Origin: Siphonodentalium dalli
Taxonomy: Eukaryota > Mollusca > Scaphopoda > Gadilida > Siphonodentaliidae
Assembly (NCBI GenBank): GCA_032622095.1
Contig: CP136063.1
Span: forward strand, 121,666,723 to 121,730,722
Direction: 5' to 3'
Length of the DNA: 64,000 nt
The notes below the pieces were generated by a model. The model was not told where the DNA came from and ran no database searches. It saw only the letters and a list, made by a program, of their open reading frames with translations. The position numbers and the translations under genes were made by a program. This document shows positions 34,673 to 47,653 of the stretch, one piece after another; position 1 is the stretch's first letter; every line of letters begins with the position of its first letter.

Positions 34673-36014
34673 ATTGCTAGACAGTCATCAAACTATACAT
34701 GTATATATCTGTCATCAAAGCATACATAACATGCATATTATTTCATCCTGTAACCTTGTTGGTATTAAAGCCGATCCACAAATTAATCTGTCTCACCATT
34801 CACATTCAGCTAATTAACCTATACAGGCTATTGTCTTGAACTCGCTGGTCATAACACACCCGACATCATAAATACGTGGTATACAATGTCACCAGTAATA
34901 TGCATTATTACAATGACTGCTGCCAGGACACAAACAGACAAATGGGATTAATTATAAAAACAATTCTATAATTACCGCTTGCTGTTTCGTGCAAAGACAT
35001 CATCCACCTTGAGAGCCTATTACAAACAAATTACTTACACCAGCTTCAATGAAAACTTTACAGAACATTGTTTTTTTCTGACTGTCATATTTTAACCATG
35101 GTCGAATAACTGTTTGATGAAAGTTTATTATGACAACAAGAAGGTATGTTGCTGCTGACCATTAGGTTGATAGATTCATTGATCGAGTTTGCTTGTGGAT
35201 TCCATATAAGTCAACACGTATAACGGATGATGTTTTATGACTAGATAGTTCACATCGTAATTAAAAACCCACTTGCCAACATTTTTGCAAAAAACATTTG
35301 TTTTTGCCAAAATGAAAATATTTTTGGCCATTGGCAAATTTTACAAACCGTGTACACGGAGGTTAATAAATAAATTCTATATGTAATGGTCACCAATTAA
35401 ACTGACATTGTGATATGGTTTCATAGCTCATAGCTGAAATGACGTAATACCCCCAATAAACCAAACTGAAGTGAACCAGTAAGCTTTCCAACATTCTGAC
35501 CCAATAAATTAGAGATATTGAAGCTTACTCTTCCCCATATAATAATGGTATGTTGTTCATATATATCTACCATGTACCTACAACGATCTCCCAAATTAAC
35601 ATAGGTATATTATCCACTGACTGATCACAAACAATTTCATCATCAGACATTCGCTATGCTTCAATGTTCCTATCATCATAGAACAAATCTTTATTCGCCA
35701 TCTATACCTAAGTTCAATTATCCTGTAGGGAGTTGGCATCACTTTCGTGCTTCATAGGCATATGCCCAATCAAATTCGACATCAGATGGCTGGTTGTGTC
35801 TGCTTGTTGCAGTCAATTCATGGAAGACTACTCAACTAGTCATTTGTCTAACTTGACAATAGAGTTATTCCTCTTGATTGGCTAGACAGGCAGACAGAAA
35901 TTATGATGATCATTATGATATCAAGACAAATTGTGCAGTTGTCTCAATGGTATACTTTATTCTTAACAGAAGGAGACTTTTTAAATGATATGTTCTGTTT
36001 ATACATTCTGAATG
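34673..36014. other. Gene-poor stretch
   Basis: TTTTTGCC and TTGGCAAA phrases near 35280-35345 resemble those at 33460 and 42935. No open frame with a motif was found. Confidence 0.35.
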
Positions 36015-36110
36015 AAGCCTGTTGGCTCAGTTAATAAAGTTCATAGTACATAGTAATAGCTGCCTTCCAGTGCTATCATAGCTGGTTCAATCCCTGATTG
36101 GCATTAATGT
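36015..36110 (+). mobile_element. Possible worn tRNA-derived SINE head
   Basis: A-box-like TGGCTCAGTTAA at 36023-36034 and B-box-like GGTTCAATCCC at 36084-36094, about 50 bp apart, as in the clear SINE at 4533. The body and tail are not recognisable. A decayed SINE is likelier than a tRNA gene, because no acceptor stem pairs. Confidence 0.35.
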
Positions 36111-37130
36111 GTGATCAATGAATTCTTGGTTGTTTTCCACAGCTTCACTTTGCCATGGAAATGTTGCGGGCATCTATGAGTTGAGGGTTAATATCGATGG
36201 CTATTCTTCTCAGAATGTCAATTTGCTTTGCATTGACAATGAGTCTAAAGTTTTGATTCAAATTGACAGATCAGCACTTATCGCCAATAGCCAATGGAAA
36301 TGGTTATACTATTGACGCATTGTGGGGAATTTGTGCTAGCTGTGTGTGGTTAGAATAGTCAGAATAAAGTAAAAAAAAATGAAACATTGTGGACAAGTAG
36401 AATATATTTGGGAAGTGTAATGGTGACATTCTGTACATGGATGTTGCATCAGTACTATAGTTGTACCCAGTTTGCAAACTCGAGCAGGATATGGAAAAAA
36501 TGTGTCTAACATCAACACATTAAATGACGAAATGTTTTTTGAAAACAAAAATCAGCTAAAACACTTAGATATGCATCATGCAAACTTGAGCTCTCAATCT
36601 AATCGCCATATTCGAGGCTCTTGGTATGGTAAAATGCAGAGCATATTTAAAATCACTTCACATGCATGCCACAAAAAGAATTATTCATGTCATGAAATAT
36701 AGGGTTCAGACTTTTTTTTATCATAGAGCTATAAAGAGCGTTTGTCACACACATCTGTGAATGATTGAAAACAGCTGAAAACATGATATATGACTTTAGC
36801 AATTTTTTTTATTTGCCCTATTAAATGCGAAGATCAGATTTTGTATTTTTCAGCTTATCTCATCCCTCTTTCCAAATCATGTCAAGAGATGGAATATTAA
36901 AGAACCATGTCTGTTAAATCTATTATTAATCTATCTTTTTCTCATTTGTTCATATACCTTAATAATTATTCAAACTTATAACCCCATTGACAGAATCGCG
37001 CACATCATTTTAGTTTCTCGTTATTATAAACCCAACAAAGGGGACATGAAATTACTGTTTTCTAATTGATACGGTGTATAATTATAACCCCTCTCTCAAA
37101 GAGATTGGCGGCATACTGAATTTACCTTGT
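36111..37130. other. Unassigned stretch
   Basis: The plus strand is open from 36118 to 36315 (65 codons from ATG) with ordinary composition but no motif or convincing splice sites. The rest is AT-rich. Confidence 0.3.
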
Positions 37131-37680
37131 ACATCCATCCGGACATTTATCCCTTCGTTTTTCCATCCGGGCAGATATCTCAAACACTGATTGTCGGATC
37201 GGAATGAAATATGTTATGGATGTTCACAACTTTGAAGCCATTTAATGGAGTGTTCAAACGTTTTTTTATCTGGAAATCTTGTTTTTTTGTCCGCCCGAGC
37301 AGATATCTCGAACAGAGGTTGTTGGATCTGAATGAAATTTGGTGTGGATTTTCACTACTATGAAGGCATTCAATTTGGACCACTGTCATCAGAGAGACCT
37401 GCATTAAGGTTTCCATGAAATTTCTTTTCGGAAAGGTTTGATGTTAAAATTGTTGTATTTTAATAAGCATTGTTGATATCGACCAAAACATCTGCATGTC
37501 AGATCAGTGGTCAGCGTGTTCCATATTTATAGCTTGTCTGTCGAGCTGTTTTTCCATCTATCCATAGACACAACATTGTCCGAGCTTTTATTCCTACATT
37601 TTTCGGTAAATTTTTTTAAACTTGCCATGGATATTGAGTAGCCTACCATCGGAGAGTGTGCACCTGCGATTATGAGGTCT
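37131..37680 (+). repeat. GCAGATATCTC repeat, tandem pair
   Basis: GGGCAGATATCTCAAACACT and GAGCAGATATCTCGAACAGA begin two related blocks about 130 bp apart, each followed by GGATCKGAATGAAAT. The same phrase returns at about 41907-41940. Non-coding family linked to the next array. Confidence 0.6.
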
Positions 37681-39394
37681 GTTCCACGTTTTTGTGGAGT
37701 TATCTCCCTTCTTATACGCCCTTTTGAAAAAATGGAAATGTGGGTTTATTAGCCGAAAAGTAAGTTCAAGTTCGAATTTGGGTTCCGCCCGCCAATTTTC
37801 ACCGGAGTTATGCCCCTTATTTGACGTTTTTTGACTTAGAAAATCCTTGAAATTTGTTGTCCGGATGATAACTTTAGTATAGTTTATCGGAATGAATCCA
37901 AATTTGGTATATTACTTTCTCCCACCAAAACACAGGTCAAGTTCGAACTTGGGTTCTGTCCGACCATTTTTGGCAGAGTTATGCCCCTTTTTCGACTCAG
38001 AAAATTCAGTTTTTCTTATGTTTTTTGGTTTCCGGATGATAACTCGATTTTGGAATGTTTATACGCAAAACCCGTTTTTTTGTGGATTACATATATCGAA
38101 ATACAGCTCAAGTCCGAATTTCGTTTTAATCCGATAATTTTTGCGAGAGTTATGGCCCCTTTTTTGACGTAATTTGACTTAGAAAATCCCTGAAATTTGT
38201 TGTCCGGATGATAACTTTAGTTAGAGTGAACCGATATCAATCAAATTTGGTATGTGGGTTTATTAGAGAAAAGACAGCTCAAGTTCGAATTTGGGTTCCG
38301 TCCGCCAATTTTCACCGGAGTTATGCCCCTTATTTGACGTAATTTGACTTAGAAAATCCCTGAAATTTGTTGTCCGGATGATAACTTTACTAGAGCTTAT
38401 CGGATTCAATGATAATTTGGAATATTACTTTCTCCCACCAAAACACAGGTTAAGTTCAAATTTGAGTTCCGTCCGCCAATTTTTACCAGAGTTATGCCCC
38501 TTTTTTACCAGTTTCCGCCGACCCAAGAGTATATTGCACGCCCAGCGTAGCTCTTGTTTCATTTCTGGATGATAACTTTAGTAAGTCTGAACTGAATGAA
38601 ATGAAAATAGGTATGTGGGTTTACTAGCTCATAATACAGGTCAAGTTCGAAATTTGGGTTCTGCCCGCAAATTTTTGCCGGAGTTATGGTCCTTGTCGAC
38701 TTGAATTTGCTGATTATTTTGGTTTCTGGGTGATAACTTTAGTTTTAGTTATCTGATTGTTTTCAAATTTAGTATATGGATTTCTCATACAAAAATACAG
38801 GTCCAGTTATAATACAAAAATACAGGTCCAGTTATAATTTGGGTTCCGTCCGCTTATTTTAACCAGAGTTATGGTCCTTATATTGGTTTCCGGGTTATAG
38901 TTATACGTTTGTTTTAGAATTTGGCATATGGATTACTCATTATGGCCATTTGTTGAAATTACCACGGGCATATTTTGCCATGCCATAGCAATGCTCTTGT
39001 TTATAGTTAACAACATGCAGAACACTCCTAGATTTTCTGGTCAGTTTAAAAAATAATTGGCACAAAGGCTCCCAATTGTGTTTTGGTTTCTAGATGATAA
39101 CTTTAGTTTGGGTTACTTTATCGTAACTAAATTTGGTATATGAGTTTTCCAGACCAAATTACAGGTCAAGTTCGAATTTGGGTTTATTCCGATTATTTTG
39201 TGCTGACTTACAGCTATTTCAGACTTAGAATTTCAATATTTGAGGTTTCCGGATGATAACTTTAGTCCGGGTTATTTTATTGGAACCAAATTTGGTTTGT
39301 GAGTTTTCCAGACCAAAAACCCACGCCAAGTTCGATTATGGGTTCGGTCCAAATATTTTTTACTGACTTCTGGCTCTTTTCAAATTTAGTTCAA
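37681..39394 (+). repeat. Degenerate tandem array, unit about 170-200 bp
   Basis: Each unit repeats in order: TTTCCGGATGATAACTTTAG, CAAATTTGGTATRTGGGTTT, AAAATACAGGTCAAGTTCGA, TTGGGTTCCGTCCGCCAATT, ACCGGAGTTATGCCCC and GACTTAGAAAATTC. About eight units have diverged widely, while these phrases stay recognisable. Related single units occur inside elements at 6485, 11090, 13985 and 46330. Non-coding. Confidence 0.75.
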
Positions 39395-39785
39395 TATTTG
39401 GGTTGCCATGCCCAGTGTAGCTCTTGTTAGGACGTATTTTGCCATGCACAGCATAGCTCTTGATTATAGGACGTATTTTGCCATGCCCAGTGTAGCTCTT
39501 GTTAGGACGTATTTTGCCACACACAGCTTTTCAAAATTAGTTCAATATCTGGGTTTGCCATTCCCAGCTTTTCAAATTTAGTTCAATATTTGGGTTTGCC
39601 ATGCCCAACGTAGCTCTTGTTAGGACGTATTTTGCCATGCCCAGTGTAGCTCTTGTTAGGACGTATTTTGCCATGCCCAGCGTAGGACGTATTTTGCTCT
39701 TCAATGTTAGGACGTATTTTGCCATGCCCATGCAGCGTAGCTCTTGTTAGGATGTATTTTGCCATGCCAGCATAGCTCTTGTTAG
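39395..39785 (+). repeat. 36-bp tandem array (TTAGGACGTATTTTGCCATG)
   Basis: Unit TTAGGACGTATTTTGCCATG then CCCAGCGTAGCTCTTG, about ten full or partial copies, some shortened or joined to AGTTCAATATTTGGGTTTGC. It lies directly at the end of the 37.7-39.4 kb array and probably grew from its terminal sequence (CATGCCCAGTGTAGCTCTTG). Confidence 0.9.
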
Positions 39786-39947
39786 TGAATTATCATTGGA
39801 ACTGAAGGATACTTTCTCAAAATTCTTCTGTTAGATCGTCAAGAATTGCCATAACCCCAGGGCTACAAGACCGCACTCTGACATAAGTTTGTCTAATCGG
39901 AATCACCTGCTAGACAAAGTTAGTTGGGAGGCGTGGTTAACTGTTAA

Positions 39948-40155
39948 TTCTTTCATGACGGGAGCAGCATTAAATATCTGTGTCAGTGCATTCCCATAGG
40001 GAGCCTCGCATATATAAGAGAATGCACTGGCTTAAAATGTCAAGGTAACTATTGTTCGGCCAATGTATACTCTTATATGGGAGACTCGCATATATATGAG
40101 AATGCATTGGCACAGGGTTTTCGGAAAATTTAAGGAAGCTCCAGCCATGGAAGGG
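39948..40155 (+). mobile_element. TTAA MITE, CCCTTTCATGA family
   Basis: TTAA at 39944-39947 and 40156-40159. Left end TTCTTTCATGACGGGAGCAG is worn; right end AGCTCCAGCCATGGAAGGG is intact. The internal phrases CGCATATATAAGAGAATGCA and TATATATGAGAATGCATTGG match the family. Confidence 0.78.
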
Positions 40156-40169
40156 TTAACCCCTAAATT

Positions 40170-40241
40170 CAGATCCCTCTATCTAACACAGTGTTATTCA
40201 CATCGCAGATCCCTCTATCTAACACAGTGTTATTCACATCT
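40170..40241. repeat. 36-bp direct duplication
   Basis: CAGATCCCTCTATCTAACAC then AGTGTTATTCACATCG occurs twice head to tail, starting at 40170 and 40206, with one terminal difference. A recent slippage or duplication event. Confidence 0.9.
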
Positions 40242-43200
40242 CAGTGGTGGGCACTGTGTCTTCCCAGCAGTGGTTTGTGTTCATCAAAGTATGAAAGTTT
40301 TTTTCTGTGATATTTGGATGCGAGGTTACAGTTCTTTGGTATTAAAGATTGTTTGTACCATGATAACCTCACTATAGATTGGTGTTAAATAAGTACCAGT
40401 CATTTTGTCATACTGAGTCTGATGAATATCAGATATTCTGATCAAACCAGATTTGTGTCTGTACAAAGGCTGCAGCCAATTATTTTGTTGGTTTTCCCTA
40501 ATGTACTGGAATATTAGTGTAATTTTAACAGTGTCTAAGTGCAAGTTATTGGTTAAGCACAATATAAAATAAAACAAACATATTATTATATCTCGGCCAA
40601 TCAACAGTTGCATGAGCACATGTGCGGGTTATAATGACATGCATAACAAAATGTTATGCTATCTAAAACATTGAATAAAAGCAGTGTTTATATCCCACTC
40701 CCCTCAACCCCATAACAAAGTAATGTTATCCCCCTTTTTCAACATTTTAGCAACATCCACATCCAGCTTGTATTCATACATTTTCCGGTAATATTTTGTT
40801 AACTTGGCACAGATTACCACTATGCACCTGCGATTCTGAGCTGTATCCAACTTTTTTTGTATTCCCTTTTTTCGCAACATGCATATAAAACACGATTGTG
40901 TTTTTTTTTTATAAACATGGCTGCCTTTATAACGTAAATGCGGGGGTATCCTTTAGTCCCACTGGGACAGTCCCACCACAAGTTTTGTTCCAGAAAATCA
41001 GTGTCTGTTGAAATTTGTAGAAGTGAAAATATTTATAAAAATAAATTTGTAGAAGTAAAATATTTATAAAAATAAATAAAAACTGTAAAAGGTTGCATAT
41101 GATACATAACTTTATCTGATAATAGGATTCTCTGATCAATTTGGCATGCCATGGGTTAATATATATATATATTATAATATATATATTCATCTCCAATTAT
41201 TATTTTAATTTGCATAATAGGGTAAGTATTTTGTGTAGGCCTCATGTAATGTCTTGGACTCTTTTGGGTACTTTCTACTATTCCAATGTTATCTGGAGAA
41301 CCACTCCAGATATATTTTTCCCAGTTCACTCATAGAGTTACTCCTCTTGTTTAACGTTTTGGCCTGGAATGCTTCCATAAAGCAGTGCAAAATAACACAG
41401 GAGGTAGGGACTCATTATATGTAAGAAATTTAAATTCCATAGCAAATAGTTCTTTGTAGTCCGGAAATGACAACTCACTCAGGATATCAAGAATTACAAT
41501 ATCAGCAATCAATTTGTTTCTATATCATGGAAAATCCTGTGACAAAATATTCTGGCAAACGACAACCCATTGTGCTATAAAGTTGTACTGTAAAGAAATG
41601 TTACTGACTTTACCAGGAATAATTTGTCAAGAAAGTTGACCATGTGGCATTATTTGTGTGAATTGCGGCTTGGAAGAGGGTAAAGGATGCTATTAATGCA
41701 TGACACAATTCTGAAAAACTTTACATGGAAAGGTTATATATGGCAGGAGAGCTGACCACGTGGCATTGTTTGCTTGGGTTGGGGTTTCAAAGGGGGTACA
41801 TACTAGAGCAAAATGCGACATTGTTACTTCCAGAGTTTACATAGGAAAGTTTTGGTGGGAATTAAAACCTTTGTTTGATATCTGGAAATCTTGTTTTTGT
41901 CCGTATGCGCAGATATCTCAGCCAGAGGTTATCGGATATGAATGTCATCATGACTGCTTTTAAAAGAGTGCCCAAGACAATGTTAGCATTTCCATTCTAG
42001 AGATATCCTTCTTCGTTTAATTTCAATTTGGGTTTCGTCCTGCCCATGTTTCAATTTGGTACCATGGGGGTAAGCCAGCAACCGGCTTGGAACTTCTTGT
42101 TTTCACCGCACATTACTGTGGGTAAATAATTATATGTCTATTACAAAATTGGGGAATTCGGGATTACTCAAATATAGATATGTTGTCCAAAGTATATAAA
42201 AGTCAAACTCGGGAGCCAAATAGCAAAAACAAATATATTTTGGACTATATCAAACCTTCGGTTGTATAATAAAATCTCTACCAATATGACAAATGGTCAT
42301 TTGTTTGAAGGTCCATTATTTCGAGTGTTCAATAATCCAAACTTCGAGGATACTAATTACAATATAATATTTTTTTGAAAGTTCTTTTGTCCAGAAATGA
42401 GTTCATACACACTTGCTAGAATTGTCGCAGTTTTATTATTGTGTCCTGATGTGTTGACTCATTTATATTTACTATTTAAGTGTGGGTTGATGCCGCTTGT
42501 TTCAAATTTCTGTTTGATTTCATCTTTTTTCTTTTGGATGTGTGATACCCGGGCTTGTGAACAACTTAACTTTTCGCAATGTCGACTTTGTAAACTTCTG
42601 GTCTAACAATTTCCAAACAGCGTATTTTTTTGATAGATTGTTTAGTTTTCGGTTTGTAGCCATGATTGAACTGATTATGACTTCAAGTCGCTTGTTCTGG
42701 GATTTCATACATCAAATGTTTGTTTTGCCAATGAGTGAAACCATTTTTCACTAATTGAGAATTTAAGACATCACAATAAAAAAAAACTGTCGAACAGTAG
42801 TTGTGAGGGACCGGTATACATCATAGGTTTGTATTGTCTTTTTGCTAAATGTCACCCCTTCACACATTTGGAATGAGTTGACTATTCTTTAATTAGGTCC
42901 AGTGTCCGCGCTGTCGGTGTCCAAATTTGTTTCGAAATTGGCCAATAAAAATTTCATTTGGCCAAATTTTTGTACTCCAAATGGAGATGGACTGCTAATT
43001 CAAAAGCGCTCTTTAGATCGATAGTGCCATGAAAGTTAGACGATGAAAGTTTAACGAGATTTTGTAATGAGAGCGTTTGAAGTGAGTTGTTATCAGTGAG
43101 TGCAATGAATATTGGATATAAAACACTAATTGTGAAAATGCTTAATCTATACATTGTAAGATAAAATACGTAAATACATAATCCCATAATTGGATGAAAA

Positions 43201-43529
43201 TCTCAACGGCATGTTGGTTACTCAATGTGTCATAAACTGCCTCCCGTCTAAGGACAACAACCTGACTTTCAAAAGGTTTGAATACAATAGATATTCAACA
43301 GCTCACGCTAATATAGCAACATTTGTTTTTATCTCCGCGAAAATAGCGATGATAACTAACACAGCTCATTACTTTATTAGTTGGCGACCATGGTGTTAGC
43401 AACATAGACTTATTGCACTTGGTTAAGTGGATTAATGTGATTATAATGATATAAAATGTTAGTTTCATTGTTTGCATTGATGCATGGCCCAGCCATTTCT
43501 GACTTTGATTTCCATCTTGCTTTTGCATA
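40242..43529. other. Gene-poor stretch with repeat fragments
   Basis: A fragment of the GCAGATATCTC family lies at about 41870-42060. 41037-41080 has a short duplication (AATTTGTAGAAGT and TATTTATAAAAATAAAT twice). TA repeats lie at 41160-41186. TTGGCCAATAAAAATTTCAT at 42940 has a relative at 48985. No gene is supported. Confidence 0.4.
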
Positions 43530-45630
43530 TAGTCTGGTCGTTGAAGCATTGGACCTAGAACAAATTGTTTACAAGCTGTTTTTGGTGTCATATTGTCGGG
43601 CAGAATGTAGGGAACAACATATCCAAAATCCGCTTTGGGGAAAATTCTCTATTGAAGATGGCGTCCATAATGTCTGTTGTTATCGGAAAATACTGAATTC
43701 TGCGGTAGGTGCTCCAATTAATGCCAAATTCATAATAAATTGAAATATGCACAAACATTGCTTAGTCGTAAACCATATATGTAGAATATATTTCCCAAAA
43801 TGGCCACCAAAATGGACAAAATCGAATGAAATTTACATTTAGTGCAAAACTGAATAGCTAGTCCTATACGAGTGAACAAACGCTCGAATATTGCGAGGAA
43901 GAATGACTACAAGTATAAGAGAAACTTTTGATTAGAGATGTACGAATTCTCTGTGATGTATCTCACGAGAGAGCAAGCGAAATCAGGGTCTTGTGGAACG
44001 GTTAAATCTGGACTTTTGGGTTTCCAGAAACGGAAAAATGACGCAGTTTTATCTGTACCGCTAATCTTGAATCGTGTGATATATGTGTAATTAAACAGCT
44101 AAACGGGATTTAGTAGGGATGTATTGACTTTGCGGCCTTTCTCTAGAAGCAGAAATATATGTATTCAGAGCAGTCTCACGAATGAGACTGATCACCATTT
44201 ATTTTTATATCTACAGTATAAAACCTTAAAAAATTAATTGCTATAAAACGGTATGAATTATGTTCATATTGTACTGGGGAGAATGTGTAGATCCTATTGT
44301 ACGTTTCTCAAAATAGTAGTTATAGTTGCCTCAGATCAAGTGATAAAACACGAATATTTCGCTTTTATCACAAGAATGCGTGATGGTGTACCATGAACTA
44401 AATTTATTAAATCACAAATGAGTACCATAGACTGTCTTCAATAAATTCAAAACTTTACCAAAATTGCCTACATAATCTGTGACAGAGACTGTGTTTATAC
44501 CTGGAAATTATATTTGGTTGAATTCACCAAGGCCACATTTACGCGAAACTTACTACGTTGTCTTCAACCGCATCACCGCGTTTACCCATTTTCCATAATG
44601 TTACACATGTCTGTTGCACACAGAACCACAACTAACGATATTGGGTGAATGTTCAACGTTGGAATAACATCTTAAACGATGATCACCTGATATTTATCAC
44701 GATTACGTGGGTGGTATTGGCAATATATTTTCAAACAAAAATATACTGAAAACTAATAGTGTGCAGAATGAAAATTAGTCTTACGTACAATGTACTATGT
44801 ACAGTCTCTTTGACCTGGTGAGATTCGGTGCTAATCCATTGAAGATATGAGTGTTTCTTTACAGTATAATAACCATTGCGACATACGTGTATCGTTTATT
44901 ATCACCGGGAGTGTTGACAATTCCGGAAATATAACTAGTATTTATACCTCTAATGCACTTAAATTTCGGCATTGCATTCAATATTTAATCACCATGCCGA
45001 ATGAAACTACCATGCACTGTGAGGCGAAACATTAGTTCGTGTGTTGCATGCATGAGCTATTTTGTTTTGCCCAACTGTTGGATGTTGGATAAGCAGAACA
45101 CCCAAACGTTAAAGACATAAATCATTGGGGGGTTGACTTGCTGTGCAGTGACCGATGATCCTTCAGATTGATCTGTTTTAATGATGTGTGTACCTTTAAA
45201 GATATTTAACAACCGACTTGTATATTGTCAATACGTATTTCACTCTTATGTAGTTACCCAATATGTTGCTTTCTACGTGGTATGGTTTGGAGTTGCGGCC
45301 ATTTTGACAGCCATTTCATGGCCACGATTGTATAATTTTCTGCGCGTGTCACTCTACTCGCTCCCGCATTCTAATTTAACACAAACTGATATAACGGCAC
45401 AATTCTGATGCCACTAGATATCGTATAATGACTTATATCGAGAACTGATGTAGTATAGACAACCATGTTGGACGCCATCGTGGATAACAAAGTTTCCCCA
45501 ACGCAGATTTTTGCGGATTTTGGATATGTTGTTCCTGATCTTTTCCGCGTCGAATGACACCGAAAACAGCTTGTAAACAATTTGTTCTAGGTTCACCTCA
45601 AAATCGAGTCTCAACGACCAGACTAATATG
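43530..45630. mobile_element. Inverted-repeat element with 160-180-bp arms
   Basis: 43530-43690 and the reverse complement of 45450-45630 share AGTCTGGTCGTTGA, ACCTAGAACAAATTGTTTAC, AAGCTGTTTT, GGAACAACATATCCAAAATC and GATGGCGTCCA. Both arms keep a related reading frame (residues LEQIVYKLF), so similarity extends to the protein level although neither arm is a complete gene. The centre is unique, with no transposase. Target duplications were not found; the outer ends are approximate. Confidence 0.6.
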
Positions 45631-47653
45631 GTCAGATATGAAATCTATCGTATTTTGCATTAATCAATATTGACTTACATGAATTGATCTAACTTTAACA
45701 AGTGACATAACGCATACCTATATGTTTTAATTATGTTTTCATTCTGAGTATAAACAAATCAAGTTTAAAACAAAATTTTAGTCATCAAGCATGAACCGCC
45801 CAGAAAATGAGGATTTAATTTGGCCAAATGTTTTTTTATATGTACCATACCATGTATGGTACACATAATGCCGACATCCGGATCAACCATCCGTCGTTCG
45901 TCCATCCGTCTGTCTGTCCGTCTGTCTGTATGTCTGTAGACACTTGCTATCCAATTCGATTACTCAAATATTTTTTATCAGATCGTGTTTAAATTTTATG
46001 TGCATTTTTATGATGACACACTCCTCACCTGTATAGTTTTTGTTATCGATTAGTTGATCAGTTTAGAAATTATTAACACTTTGCATCCGCACATAGGCAT
46101 GAGCTATCCGATGCTGTAACCAAAGTATTTTTTGTCCAATTGTGTTCATATTTGGTATGTATGTTTATGATGACACACACCTTACCTGTATAGTTTCTAG
46201 GTTTTTCTTGGCATGTTCTTCATCTGTATTGTTTTTGGTATCGTTTAGTTAACCCTTTCTGCTCTTGTTTTTAAATAGAATTCATCCAAGCTGTGTTGAC
46301 TTAAGTATTTTTCATCTGATCAGCACCAAATTCGGTACATATGGTCCTCACCCTGAAATACAGATCAGGTTCAAATTTGAGTTTGATCTGGTATATTTTA
46401 ACAGAGTTATGGCCATTTAAAATTCAAGTAACTCATAATGTAATTAATGCCTGCACTGTGAGCTCAGAAGAGAACTTCTCACATCACACAGATACTGTAT
46501 TATTGGCATTGAGTTATGTTAATGTGGACACTAGATAGATACCGGTATATAGCATGGCTAGCAGAATCTGTTGATAAAATCTGTCAAAACTGTCAAAATT
46601 GATGACTCTCTGGTTCAGTTCTGTTTTCTGTGCAATATTAAGTTAATCCCTTTGTTGAAACAGGTTCATGACATTAGAGACTGACTTATTGTATGGGTTT
46701 CTAAATCCAATGACATGCTTTTTAAGACTTTTTGTTTTATCAGTTCATTAATTTGGGTAAGATTAACCCCATTCTATCCGATTTCATAACTGAAATATTT
46801 CCATTGATTATGTTTATAGTTCTTGGCATAGTTTATGATAACACACCCCAACCTGCATAGTGAGGGTCATTTGGTTTATTTGCTTAAAAATATTAACATC
46901 CTCCACCAATCCTGTTGACACAATGTGATAAATAAATATTGTTCACACGATCACTATATAAATAATTGCATCCATGTTAATGATGACACATTCTTCACCT
47001 GTATATATTTTGGTATCGATTGAATGGTTTTGATAATATTAACCATAACTTTAATTATATTTCCGCTGTTTACATACATTATATCTTTCCAATGATCAGC
47101 TTAGAAGAAAATTAACACACCCCATTCCATAGTCACACAGTATGCTATCCAATGTAATGAATCTAATATTTTCAATCTGACAAATCTCATATCCTACATC
47201 TAGCTATATGAAAATTCTACATTGAAACATTTTATATCCAATCATTATCAATCATTTTATATCCAGGTCTATACATCCCTCACTTGTATAGTTGTTCAGG
47301 TATTGATTGGTTTTTGAATTGGAAATATTAACCCTTTTCTCCCATCTAAATGATCCCATGAATTTTTAATATGCAGCTAACACAAAACATAATAAAACAA
47401 AACATAATTAAAAAAAACATAATATGTTATGTCTCACATTCCAATGTAATAAGCAAATAAATGGAGTTGCTATGATGTTTATCTACTTAAATGTCTTAAC
47501 TATTTTGTCTTTTAACTGCTATGGTGATTCTCTCTGACAATGGATTGAGCTTAATTAGCTTTATCACTCTATAAGACATATCTGTGTTGGAGTGACCTAA
47601 TAGGTTGAAATCGAATGCCACATCCGTGTTCCTATTGTGTTTATGTGAGCAAG

